Both the position numbers and the translations under genes were made by a program. The notes below the pieces were generated by a model, which saw only the letters and a program-made list of their open reading frames with translations, ran no database searches and had not been told where the DNA came from. From Astropecten irregularis (taxonomy: Eukaryota; Echinodermata; Asteroidea; Paxillosida; Astropectinidae), in NCBI GenBank assembly GCA_963971285.1, contig OZ020251.1, positions 1,798,001-1,862,000 on the forward strand: a DNA stretch of 64,000 bases, in the 5' to 3' direction. How positions within the stretch are numbered: position 1 is the first letter of the stretch; each line of letters begins with the position of its first letter. Below are positions 33,398-42,392 of this stretch, in pieces.

Positions 33398-34276
33398 ATG
33401 GAATCCGAAGCATACACAACAGCCAATATTGCTCTCCAAGTTACCTGTGGTGTTGGAATATTCTGCAATTTGGTTGTGATTTTAGTCTTCGCTCTGACGA
33501 AGAAACTTCGCATCAAGTACTACATCTTCGTTGTCAACCTCGTTCTCGCAGACATTACTATGCCAATTGCGGTAATACTCCGGATGCAACTACTAGAAAG
33601 AGTCTCCCTGTCTCTTCTGCGTACGGCGATGCTCGCATCGGAGTTCAGCATGTTAGCGGTTGCCTTCAACCGTCTCCTAGCTCTGACGAGATCACCGTCT
33701 AGCTACGAGGCCACGCTGACTCGTAACCGCATGTTAGCAGTCTGTCTTGCCATATGGGCTATATCTGCTGCCATCTCCTTTCCGACAACCTTCACTCGGT
33801 CGCAGGTATTGTACCTTATAAGGCCCACCATTATTTTGGGCATCATGGTTGCAACTGGTATTCTTTACCTTTTGGTGTTCCATAAGATCGCCATGTTTAC
33901 CGGGCCACTGGCGTCTTCTCCTGGTATAAATGAAACAGACGAACAGACTGGTAGCCGCGTCCGCCAGACGCGCCACTTAATGATCTCATTTACCATTATC
34001 CTGGTGTCCACCTTTATTTGTTGGTTCCCATTCTGCGTCATGAATTATATCATATTTACAACTGGACGTCCTCCCGGCTCACCACAGAACGCAGGCCTAC
34101 GGGTGTATTTCAGGTATTCTACACTTGGTGTGGTGCTGAGTACTATCGTCAACCCGTTCGTCTACTGGTGGCGTCTGCATGAGTTCCGACAGGGCCTCAA
34201 CTGCTGCCGCTGCTTTGGTCGTCAGCAGAATGAAGATGGTCTTGAAATGCATACGGTTAACACTGAAGCACCGTAA
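33398..34276 (+). CDS. Family 1 divergent class A GPCR, gene 2 (single coding exon)
   Basis: Paralogue of gene 1, 292 aa from the ATG at 33398, just after an acceptor (TTGGTTGTAG ending at 33370) for a conserved 5' UTR intron whose donor is at 33185. Same profile: Asn24, Asp52, NRL at 91-93 instead of DRY, Trp120, CWFP at 208-211, NPFVY at 252-256, no TM3/ECL2 cysteine pair. Most of the sequence is near-identical to gene 1; differences concentrate in the N terminus, the TM2-TM3 loop and ECL3 (TGRPPGSPQNAGLR here, RRDDLVALQSDDFS in gene 1), the surfaces that would face a ligand. A poly(A) signal is at 34336. No frameshift or stop is seen, so it is probably functional. Confidence 0.85.
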   Translation: MESEAYTTANIALQVTCGVGIFCNLVVILVFALTKKLRIKYYIFVVNLVLADITMPIAVILRMQLLERVSLSLLRTAMLASEFSMLAVAFNRLLALTRSPSSYEATLTRNRMLAVCLAIWAISAAISFPTTFTRSQVLYLIRPTIILGIMVATGILYLLVFHKIAMFTGPLASSPGINETDEQTGSRVRQTRHLMISFTIILVSTFICWFPFCVMNYIIFTTGRPPGSPQNAGLRVYFRYSTLGVVLSTIVNPFVYWWRLHEFRQGLNCCRCFGRQQNEDGLEMHTVNTEAP

Positions 34277-34335
34277 TTGGTTATCAATGAACTCATGTAA
34301 GCCATGAACATTCATTCAAATCATTTACTTTTCAA

Positions 34336-34341
34336 AATAAA
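34336..34341 (+). terminator. Polyadenylation signal AATAAA, family 1 gene 2
   Basis: AATAAA 60 bp after the stop codon, at the same place as in gene 1. Confidence 0.5.
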
Positions 34342-35117
34342 CATTTGAAAATGTCATTTTACAATTGGTGTTCACTTTAACAGTAGGTAATAGTTTACAT
34401 GTATTTTAATGCCCTTTTGTCTTAAATTTGTGCACTTTTCTATTGCGGGTAATCTTGAATTTGATTATTGGAATCTTACAGCAATGAACTCAACCCTCCG
34501 GAGCTCACTTATTTTCAAATGGGAGATAATTAAACCATTTATAAAGAGATATGGTGACAAACGTTTGTTTCATGACAGCACATTGTTAGTCATCAATGGG
34601 TGACTCTTGAATTTAAAAAGTGCACTTTGGTAAGTTTCCTGGCCAGTAGGTGTCCTTCCGTTGATGGGAGCCATCACAGAGGCAACATTGAACCAGGCAG
34701 CTTTACTCGCATTTCATCTGGAAAACTAGAAATAACAGAAATCTGATCTGTAGCATAACTGAAGATAACGACAACATGTTCACGTAGGATATTACAAGCT
34801 CAATTGGGTAGGTAGATAGATAGATAGATAGATGATTTTATTCTTCATGAATTCATTAAAATAAAAGCATGAATTTTGTTTACCTGATATACAAGCTAAA
34901 AATATTTATAATTTAAGTACCAGCTACCTTTTAAGGACATATTTTTAATGTCCATATTTTAATAGAAGACAGAGAATGCTCTCAATATGAACATATGTCA
35001 ATTTCAAGTTCATTGGTTTGGAGGATGTTCAAAAATAGGTAAGTAAAGTTTGTGCAGGACCCTATGGGAAAGTCTCCCTTATGTCTCATCCTCTGTTAAT
35101 GTCATTATTAATTATTT

Positions 35118-35580
35118 TAATAATAAAAACCGGCAGGCTCTCTCATAGGCCTACGTGTTAGCAGCTGCATGGGATAGCTAATTCAGCAGATGGGCAGCGT
35201 AAACATGTAAAAACAATTTATATTGTCCATAATGTGAGGCTTGTGAGCTTAATTATGAGGAATGGTTCGGTACTGTTGAAGATTTTCGTTTATGTTGAGA
35301 ACGATGGAAGGATGAATTGGAAAAAGCAAAATATACATGTAGCCGTGGAAAACAAGTCAAGAAAATACACCCAATAGCCTGACCACAAAGCAGTTGACCA
35401 GTTTGAGGGACATGTAACTATGGATAGATATCTTGGTTATGCTTATGTATTGTTTAGCACAAATAAATGGGAACAACGGATTGAGCTCTTAACAGTTCTT
35501 GTTCATTTGTCTGTTTAAACATTTCGGATTGTATTGTTAGACGAGTACATGTAGGCCTAAGGTCTTCATTACGAAGAGCT
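35118..35580 (+). repeat. Third copy of the family 1 unit-boundary segment
   Basis: AATAAAAACCGGCAGGCTCT to CATTACGAAGAGCT matches 31870-32332. Gene-free. Confidence 0.6.
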
Positions 35581-35801
35581 TTAAGGGCGAATAGTAAACA
35601 TATCGAGTGTTTCTGAATTCCCCATTGTGTCATAATCATTAATTTCATGTTATCCTAATAAGTTGTACTTGTGTAGTTTACCTTGTCCCCAATGTAGTTT
35701 TAGTCCCCGTGACACCACGTGTATGTACTATTACTGGAGACATTTCATATGTTTGTTACAAACAAACAAATATAAAGTTTGAAAAGTGAACAAAGAAAAA
35801 T

Positions 35802-35874
35802 TGACTGGAGCGGGATTCGAACCGGCGACCTCCTGAATACCGTACAGGCGCTCTACCAACTGAGCCATCCAGCC
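35802..35874 (-). tRNA. tRNA-like sequence in left arm of foldback (probably not a functional tRNA)
   Basis: Same 73-nt cloverleaf as 36348-36420, read on the minus strand, with A box and B box. It is part of a transposable element, not a stand-alone gene. Confidence 0.3.
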
Positions 35875-36018
35875 CTTATTGGTGGTGACCCCAATAGTCA
35901 ACTATCCTTGTTCGTTTGGCAGTCAGAAGCCATGGTGTGGCGGTGTGTGCGTGGTTTCATGGCTTCTGACTGCCAAACGAACAAGGATAGTTGACTATTG
36001 GGGTCACCACCAACATAG

Positions 36019-36091
36019 GGCTGGATGGCTCAGTTGGTAGAGCGCCTGTACGGTATTCAGGAGGTCGCCGGTTCGAATCCCGCTCCAGTCA
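36019..36091 (+). tRNA. tRNA-like sequence in right arm of foldback (probably not a functional tRNA)
   Basis: Identical to 36348-36420 apart from flanks; GGCTGGA pairs with TCCAGTC as an acceptor stem. It is followed directly by AATTTTTCTTTTTT. Confidence 0.3.
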
Positions 36092-36248
36092 ATTTTTCTT
36101 TTTTCACTTTTCAATGACTTAAAATAACTCAGTCAGTTTCCCTTGTGGTTATTTCACGAATATAATAATAAAAAAAAAAAAGCCGTATCCTCTTTGAGTG
36201 ATCCCCCATGCACCGTTCCCAGGTTGCAGCATTGTTGCGTGTATCATT

Positions 36249-36448
36249 GAAACGATCCCTGGGGTGTGGCGGTGTGTGCGTGGTTTCATGGCTTCTGACT
36301 GCCAAACGAACAAGGATAGTTGACTATTGGGGTCACCACCAACATAGGGCTGGATGGCTCAGTTGGTAGAGCGCCTGTACGGTATTCAGGAGGTCGCCGG
36401 TTCGAATCCCGCTCCAGTCAATTTTTCTTTGTTCACTTTTCAATGACT
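36249..36448 (+). mobile_element. Half-copy of the tRNA-like foldback (loop plus right arm)
   Basis: From GGGGTGTGGCGGTGTGTGCG onward it repeats the loop and right arm of 35935-36118 almost base for base, including the flank AACTCAGTCAGTTTCCCTTG. Preceding sequence 36180-36248 (GTTCCCAGGTTGCAGCATTG) recurs near 46870 and 53840 and probably belongs to the full element. Confidence 0.7.
36348..36420 (+). tRNA. tRNA-like sequence, nominal anticodon GGT (probably not functional)
   Basis: 73 nt fold as a cloverleaf by eye: acceptor GGCTGGA/TCCAGTC (7 bp, one G-U), D arm GCTC/GAGC, anticodon arm CCTGT/TCAGG with one mismatch, T arm GCCGG/CCCGC with one mismatch, discriminator A. The A box TGGCTCAGTTGG and B box GGTTCGAATCC are intact. 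The anticodon loop has C, not T, at position 33, and the sequence is repeated in a mobile element, so a tRNA-derived promoter is likelier than a working tRNA. Confidence 0.35.
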
Positions 36449-36449
36449 T

Positions 36450-37820
36450 AGAATAACTCAGTCAGTTTCCCTTGTGGTTATTTCACGAATATAATAAATA
36501 TAAAGTTTCTTAAAGTTTGGGAGTCAGCTACATGTAGTTCGTTAATTTCATAATTAGTGTATTAGTGTAGTTAATGTTTTTCTACAAATTTAGTTTGTTC
36601 CATTTTAAATTGTATTAATTTATTTTCATTGTTTTACTCTTAAATGTGCTCTAGTGGGCAAGCCATAATAATTATTTGTTTGACACGAACTACACGTTAA
36701 TTGTCAACTACCTGTACTTCAGCCACTTACGTACGTACGTGCGGACACAGCATAGCAAGCCACTGCCTGCCCTGACTGTTACAGGTAAAGTTTAACATAA
36801 TTTTAATCGGGTTTTTATGATATAATTCTACATATTATTTCCCATATTTTGACTTGGAGACCTTGCTTAATCTGACCGCAATTTATTATAGAATCAGACA
36901 ATGATAATTTCTAGATTCATGAGGAAGTATAAAGGGTGATCTTTGGACATTGAAAATGAAGTGTGCTGTAAAGAAATGAGTCGATAGAAACACGTGTATA
37001 CTGATTACATGTAGAATGCGGCCATGTGCTTTTAATAATGATATTGCATGGAGGAATAGGGATTCACAGGTTCTTGATCACAATGATTTCTGCAATTATG
37101 TTTTATTGAGTCGACCAATTCAGAACATAAGGAACTATATAGGAGTCTTAAAGTTATAGAGTCATATATTTGGTTTTTGTGTGATTCAAGTCATCAGTTA
37201 ATTGACCTTTGGTTAATTGGAAGTCTATGGGTTGAATGTGCTACATAGTATTAGCAAGCACTTTTTTTTTCTTATTTCTATTTATTTTTATTTAATAAAT
37301 TTCTGTCTGGAGAACCCCTTTGCTTTATCATAATGAATTCTGGTTATTTATTTTTTATATTATTTATATTATTTGTTTATATTATTATATTATTATATTT
37401 ATATTATTTATGATTATGTATTCCAATTATATTTATTTAATTCAATTAGTCTGGAGAGCCCCTTTGACAGGAATATTTCCTTTTGGGCAATCCTTCGGGA
37501 GCTGATTGGATTATTATGTAGTTATTGTATTTGTTTTGTCCTGTTATATTGAAAGTGTTAATTGCTGTTCTTGTGCTTTGTAACTTGTTCTTCCCGAGAA
37601 ATGAAATAAATACTAAATACTAAATATTGGCCGTGGCTTGAGGTATTTTCTGTCTGTATTACTCGTGCTCGGCTGACATTACAGTCTTAATTTTATGTCA
37701 CGTGACGTTTGATCCTGGCCATCACAATTAGAGTTGCTACAGGTTGCAGGTATGCACCAGAATGTCCTGGGCCCTGTTGCATAAAGATTACTTAAGTTGA
37801 ATTCTGAAGTACGTACTCTA
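36450..37820. other. Gene-free AT-rich spacer
   Basis: 37340-37420 is a TATT-rich low-complexity run; CTGGAGAACCCCTTT / CTGGAGAGCCCCTTT occur twice (37308, 37451) around it. No gene is seen. Confidence 0.4.
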
Positions 37821-38186
37821 CTTAAAGGTTGTATCATACTTTGGTAAGACACCAAAACAGAAATGTTCACAGAATTACATATAACTTTCAGGGTATGAAG
37901 ATGCTGCTGGTAGAAACCTACCGTTAAAATATTTCCGCCTGAAATGGTGTATTTATCCAGAAATTAATAAAACAACGACCGAAAATCTTTTTGATCTTTC
38001 AAAAGATCAAAAATAAAAGTGAAAAGACTTAAGAAATACTGTGGCCGTTTTTCACTGTTTTCTCAAAAAGTTGGCACCGTATGGGACTGAAATTTTCACA
38101 GAATACTTTTACTGTATCTTCCTTGATATTTGTTGCCATGAATCTGTATTTCTTTGACAAAAACCAAAGTATGATACTACCTTAAA
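37821..38186. mobile_element. MITE family B, copy 5
   Basis: CTTAAAGGTTGTATCATACT at the left, GTATGATACTACCTTAAAG at the right, central palindrome GATCTTTCAAAAGATC. Confidence 0.75.
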
Positions 38187-38217
38187 GTATGTTTTATGAC
38201 AAACAGTACGTACTCTA

Positions 38218-38586
38218 CTTAAAGGTTGTATCATATACTTTGGTAAGAGACCAAAACAGAAATGTTCACAGATTTACATATAACTTTCAGGGTATGAAGA
38301 TGATGCTGGTAGAAACCTACCGTTAAAATATTTCCGCCTGAAATGGCGTATCCAGAAATTAATAAAACAACGACCAAAAATCTGTTTGATCTTTTAAAAG
38401 ATCAAACATAAAAGAGAAAAGACATAAGAAATACTGTGGCCGTTTTTCACTGTTTTCTTAAAAAGTTGGCACCGTACGTATGGGACTGAAATTTTCACAG
38501 ATTACTTTTACTGTATCTTCCTTGATATTTTTGCCCATGAATCTGTATTTCTTTGACAAAAACCAAAGTATGATACTACCTTAAAG
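38218..38586. mobile_element. MITE family B, copy 6 (tandem neighbour of copy 5)
   Basis: Same structure as copy 5 only 31 bp away. Both are preceded by ACGTACTCTACTTAAAGGTT, so copy 6 plus its flank looks like a local tandem duplication rather than an independent insertion. Confidence 0.75.
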
Positions 38587-38734
38587 TTCAGTTCTGATCA
38601 CTGATTCTTCTTATCTCAAGAATCATCTTATATTCGAACTCTACTTAGGATAAGAAGAGTTAATTAAATTTCAATATTCTTGAAAGAGGCTGGTCTGACC
38701 TTTGCTGCACAAACTTTTTGGCAAATCAAAAAAG

Positions 38735-38770
38735 TTTAAAGGTAGTATCATACTTTGGTTTTGTGCACAA
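38735..38770. repeat. Isolated family B MITE terminus
   Basis: TTTAAAGGTAGTATCATACT followed by TTGGTTTTGTGCAC; no matching second end was found before 39113, so this is a truncated copy or one end of an unrelated larger element. Confidence 0.5.
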
Positions 38771-39113
38771 AAAGTTTGGGTTGTTTTATAGGTTTTCTGA
38801 CAAACATTTCCCCCTAAATGGGTTTTATTGTGCTGAATATGTTCCTTTCACTCAACTGGTGGTGTCAATTTTTTGACCAACCATTTCTGTGGGTCATGTT
38901 TGCCTCTTCATTTGTTTATGTTTTTTCATTATTTTTTGGCTGTTGGTTCCTTTATACATGAGTATGCATGAAAATCCCCCATTTTGCAAAGCCGTTCATT
39001 AGAAAACCAAATGCTGGTTTGAAACCAAAATAAGACTTGCCATTCATTATTTGCCAGTATATTCTCTGCATGAAGGCAATAAAATAACATGACTGAAATA
39101 AGCACTGCATGAA

Positions 39114-39738
39114 CCCTTTAAACAAAGGTTCTATACTGCTGCTCTTGGTGGAAATAAAAAAGCCATCAGGTACAATCCTTTACCAGTGGTCATAATTACG
39201 ATCAGTTTTATTGTCACGGCACTACTGTATTTGCATTGCGTTAATAACCTAGAGCACTGATGCAGGTAGTGCACACCACTTCATGCTCTCGTTAGAGAAA
39301 CATCATCTTACTGCAGAACTGGTAAGTCTAAATGTTTGGATTCTTTTGTCATTGTTTTGCCATATTGTGATATAATGTACTCTATAGACAAGAATCGCCT
39401 TCTTCATTATTTGTTACGGTAACTTCTTCTGTTGTTGTAGCGCACCTGTTGATGCTTGGACCATTAATATCCAATGTTTGTTTCTCATAATGTTGTCCAT
39501 ATTCTTTTGGTTGTAGATCCCAGTGTTGAATACTGCCTGCAGAATGGAAGCACTTGCAACGGCCAAAATTGCCATCCAATTGTCACCTGTGATTTTAGTT
39601 TTCGCTCTGACAAAGAAACTTCGCATCAAGTACTACATCTTCGTTGTCAACCTCGTTCTCGCAGACATTACTATGCCAATTTGGTATGCGTTCTTGTTAC
39701 AATTGAAGGGAAATGCCTTCCTGTCTCTTCTGCGCACA
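39114..39738 (+). pseudogene. Family 1 GPCR 5' remnant (truncated third gene)
   Basis: The 5' region, UTR exon (donor at 39321), intron and first part of the coding exon (ATG 39544) match genes 1 and 2. Relative to them, about 27 bp are missing in frame within TM1, removing the conserved Asn. The family sequence stops abruptly after CTGCGCACAG at about 39738, where the TM3 region would begin, and continues into an unrelated 116-bp tandem repeat. No other part of the gene is seen before the next receptor family. Confidence 0.85.
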
Positions 39739-39744
39739 GGAAGA

Positions 39745-40208
39745 TTGTTTGCTTGATTGCTTGCTTGTTCGCTCTTCTGCTTGATTGTTTGTCTGCCCCC
39801 TGCCTGCTCCCTTGGTTACTTGCTTGGTTCCTTGTATGATTGCTCCCCTGATTGTTTACTTGATTGCTTGCTTGTTCGCTCTTCTGCTTGCCTGCTTGAT
39901 TGTTTGTACGTCCCCCTGTCTGCTCCCTTGCTTACTTGCTTGGTTCCTTGCATGATTGCTCCCCTGGTTGTTTGCTTGATTGCTTGCTTGTTGGCTCTTC
40001 TGCTTGCCTGCTTGATTGTTTGTCTGTCCTCCTGCCTGCTCCCTTGCTTACTTGCTTGGTTCCTTGCATGATTGCTCCCCTGATTGTTAGCTTGATTGCC
40101 TGCTTGTTCGCTCTTCTGCTTGCCTGCTTGATTTTCTGTCTGTCCCCCTGCCTGCTCCCTTCCTTACTTTCTTGGTCCGTTACATGAATGCTCCCCTGAT
40201 TGTTTGCT
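39745..40208. repeat. 116-bp tandem repeat (four units)
   Basis: TGCTCCCCTGATTG recurs at 39841, 39957, 40073 and 40189, exactly 116 bp apart. Each unit is rich in TTGCTTG words. Overlapping leucine/cysteine-rich frames stay open only because the repeat lacks stops. Confidence 0.85.
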
Positions 40209-40586
40209 TGGAAGGGTGTATGGCTTGCATGTTAGCTTCATCCATGGCTGGCTGGCTCCCCGGCTTGAAACCCCCCCCCCACTTGATTGATTGTTTTTCC
40301 ATACAGTGTCGTTGTTTACTCCATGAATGTTGACTGCAGGCCTGCGTGATTGCTCCCATGCTGGGTGGACGTACGTACTCCCCATCTTTATCTCTGCATG
40401 CAGTTCAGCCTTAGGCTCTTCATACAGAAGAAACCCTTCCTTCGTTGTCAATTTGCAGGCAAACATTTCAGGCAATCTTCAAAAACAAAATAACATCCAT
40501 GTGTCAAAACAACAACAACAACAGATAATAGATGCATTTTGCGTCTTTTACGCAGTGGGCAGTCTGTAATTTGGGATAACGATGTC

Positions 40587-40594
40587 TATTTAAG
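40587..40594 (+). promoter_or_regulatory. TATA-like box TATTTAAG, family 2 gene 1
   Basis: 126 bp before the ATG, followed by GCTGCGACGCAGAGCGATCT. The box and the next ~120 bp are conserved in front of all four family 2 genes (44803, 48194, 50874), while most flanking DNA differs. Confidence 0.6.
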
Positions 40595-40712
40595 CTGCGA
40601 CGCAGAGCGATCTGAGACACAGATGACAGCAAGCTGCTCGAGTAAAGTCATTGTTTGACTAGGTATAAGAGGGTATACAGTTTCACACGACTGACGGTAT
40701 AGCTGTTGAATC

Positions 40713-41894
40713 ATGACAGGTGTCTCAGAATCAAATACCAGTGAGGTATTGCCGACTACTATGCCCATGTACCCCAGCAAGTACATATTCATTCAGACTT
40801 TTCACTTTACCCTCCTAGTGCTTGGTGTGTTGGGTAACAGCCTTATCTTACGTGTCTACTGGACGAAGATGATTAAAAGCAGCATCCATGTTCAAATCAT
40901 GAGTCTTGCTTTAGCTGATCTGATGGTTAGCATATTCAGGATTCGTCGTATGGTCGTGGAATCCTTCGACAATGCTAGTCAACCCATTCCCCGGGTCTGG
41001 AATGTGGCATACGCTTTCCTGGCGACTGCCATAACCGCATCTGTCCTCACAACCAGCGTCATTGCAGCAGATCGATACGACTGTGTCTGTCGCCCGCATA
41101 GTAGATTCTTCACTCATAGACGAGGTAAGATGGCGGCACGGGCTGTACTGGTTACCTCTTGTCTTATAAACATCCCAGCCTTCATATTAATGTCTACCGA
41201 TCCATCCAATGCTCCCCTGCGAATCACGGTGATTGCCTTTCAGTTCTTTCCATATTTGATGGCGTTTGTGATGATCATCGTATGCTACGGATTGGTCTAC
41301 CGATCAATCCGCCGTAAAGTTGGCGTGGAAGTCCCACGTGGTCAGTCACATATGTCGACAGGATCTGGGCCATCTAAACAAACAGGACCACCGATCGACA
41401 CAGTGTCGAAAGGTGTCGACCAGCCCGGCACTAGTCGCAATACCATGGGACCTATTCGTCAGCAGAGTAAGGAAGACCAGAGCACGGTAGCAGTAAGTCA
41501 GCGCACCAGGATTGCGTGGCAGAAGATACGGCAGGTACATGAAGCAAATAGAGCGTCCAACGAACGACGCCAAAAGGGCATAGTTGGTCCAGTGCCTAGG
41601 CGCCGCGCCATAGCCAGGCCGTACAATGACATCGTACAGCACAAGACAACACGAATGCTTTTCATCACCAGTGTCGTCTTCATTCTGACGTGGCTGCCAT
41701 ATTGGAATTCTTTGGCCATGGAGGTAGCGTCTCGTAATGGAGTCATTTTCAGTCCCCTAATAATTGAAGTGACAGAGACGCTGCGACTCACCATCATCAT
41801 CAACAGTGTGGTGAATCCATTCATTTACGGCATGGCCAACAGACATTTCAGGAAGGACTGCTATCGGGTGCTGAGAAAAATGAGACCGTGTTGA
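40713..41894 (+). CDS. Family 2 class A GPCR, gene 1 (single exon, long ICL3)
   Basis: Seven-transmembrane receptor, 393 aa; ligand unknown. Landmarks: sequon NTS at 8-10, GNSL at 41-44 (TM1), LALADL with Asp69 (TM2), DRY 120-122, Pro180 and Tyr192 in TM5, TWLP 326-329 (TM6), NPFIY 368-372 (TM7), Cys383 as a likely palmitoylation site. Unusual: no cysteine at the TM3 start or in ECL2, and no Trp at the usual TM4 position (Leu146). ICL3 is about 115 residues, basic and Ser/Thr-rich, the part that binds G proteins and kinases. A second sequon NAS (88-90) lies before TM3. It shares a TATA region and most of its sequence with the genes at 44929, 48324 and 51004. No known receptor was recognised. 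Confidence 0.88.
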   Translation: MTGVSESNTSEVLPTTMPMYPSKYIFIQTFHFTLLVLGVLGNSLILRVYWTKMIKSSIHVQIMSLALADLMVSIFRIRRMVVESFDNASQPIPRVWNVAYAFLATAITASVLTTSVIAADRYDCVCRPHSRFFTHRRGKMAARAVLVTSCLINIPAFILMSTDPSNAPLRITVIAFQFFPYLMAFVMIIVCYGLVYRSIRRKVGVEVPRGQSHMSTGSGPSKQTGPPIDTVSKGVDQPGTSRNTMGPIRQQSKEDQSTVAVSQRTRIAWQKIRQVHEANRASNERRQKGIVGPVPRRRAIARPYNDIVQHKTTRMLFITSVVFILTWLPYWNSLAMEVASRNGVIFSPLIIEVTETLRLTIIINSVVNPFIYGMANRHFRKDCYRVLRKMRPC

Positions 41895-41926
41895 ACTTTC
41901 ACCTCGACGCCACGAATGGGAGCATA

Positions 41927-42165
41927 GGGGTCTTTTCCAAACCTCGGTTTCGGCTCATGCTCCGGCTTCGGCTCCATGTCGTGAATCCGTTCTAGAGTAA
42001 CGGGTATCAAAATAAAGGCTTTAGGCTGCGATTCAGAATTGGATTCTCTGGTTTGAAAAAGAAAACAGAGCTTCAGCTTGAATTAAAAACCCACAACCTA
42101 TATTTTTATCATATAGATGTCAGAGATGAAGCCGGAGCCGGAGCCGAGGTTTGGAAAAGGCCTTA
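41927..42165. mobile_element. MITE family A, copy 4
   Basis: GGGGTCTTTTCCAAACCTCGG at the left, inverted at the right as CCGAGGTTTGGAAAAGGCC; core ACGGGTATCAAAATAAAGGC. It sits 33 bp after the gene 1 stop and is absent after the paralogues, so it inserted after the duplication. Confidence 0.75.
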
Positions 42166-42217
42166 GATATGTAAAAAAAAAACACTCACCTAGCCCCAGC
42201 CCAATATATCTATGAAT

Positions 42218-42356
42218 GGGAGACTTTTGAGAATCGGTCTTCAAGTCAACAGCGCACGCGCACGCAATTGTGAGCATGCGCGCCTTGTTTTGCGCGTGCG
42301 TATTCGGGCGTGCGCGTGCGCTGTTGACTTAAAGACCGATTCTCCAAAGTCTCCTA
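42218..42356. mobile_element. GC-rich hairpin MITE (~139 bp)
   Basis: GAATCGGTCTTCAAGTCAAC then AGCGCACGCGCACG at the left pairs with CGTGCGCGTGCGCTGTTGAC and TTAAAGACCGATTCTC at the right; the outer ends GGGAGACTTT/AAAGTCTCC also match. Arms of about 50 bp make a very stable hairpin in an AT-rich background. Confidence 0.7.
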
Positions 42357-42392
42357 TTAAAATTTGAATTTTCCTCCATGATTTTCCCATCA

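Larger units (their letters stand above)
35776..36118. mobile_element. tRNA-like foldback element, copy 3 (near-perfect 156-bp arms)
   Basis: The left arm 35779-35934 and right arm 35958-36113 are near-perfect inverted copies separated by a 23-bp loop (GTGTGGCGGTGTGTGCGTGG plus three bases). Each arm holds a 73-nt tRNA-shaped sequence (minus 35802-35874, plus 36019-36091) followed by a T-run of the Pol III terminator type. Transcription across it would give a long hairpin RNA. There is no protein frame. Confidence 0.85.

Noticed and set aside
36348..36420. Functional tRNA-Thr(GGT) gene
   Set aside because: Cloverleaf-like and with A/B boxes, but C33, two stem mismatches and repetition inside a foldback element argue against a working tRNA; kept only as tRNA-like.
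39757..40187. Leucine/cysteine-rich membrane-like frames
   Set aside because: 116-bp tandem repeat with no stops; the frame changes every unit because 116 is not a multiple of three.
41346..41642. Long minus-strand frames opposite the family 2 receptors (also 45562, 48984, 51637)
   Set aside because: Antisense shadows of conserved coding sequence; present in every paralogue only because the sense strand is conserved.
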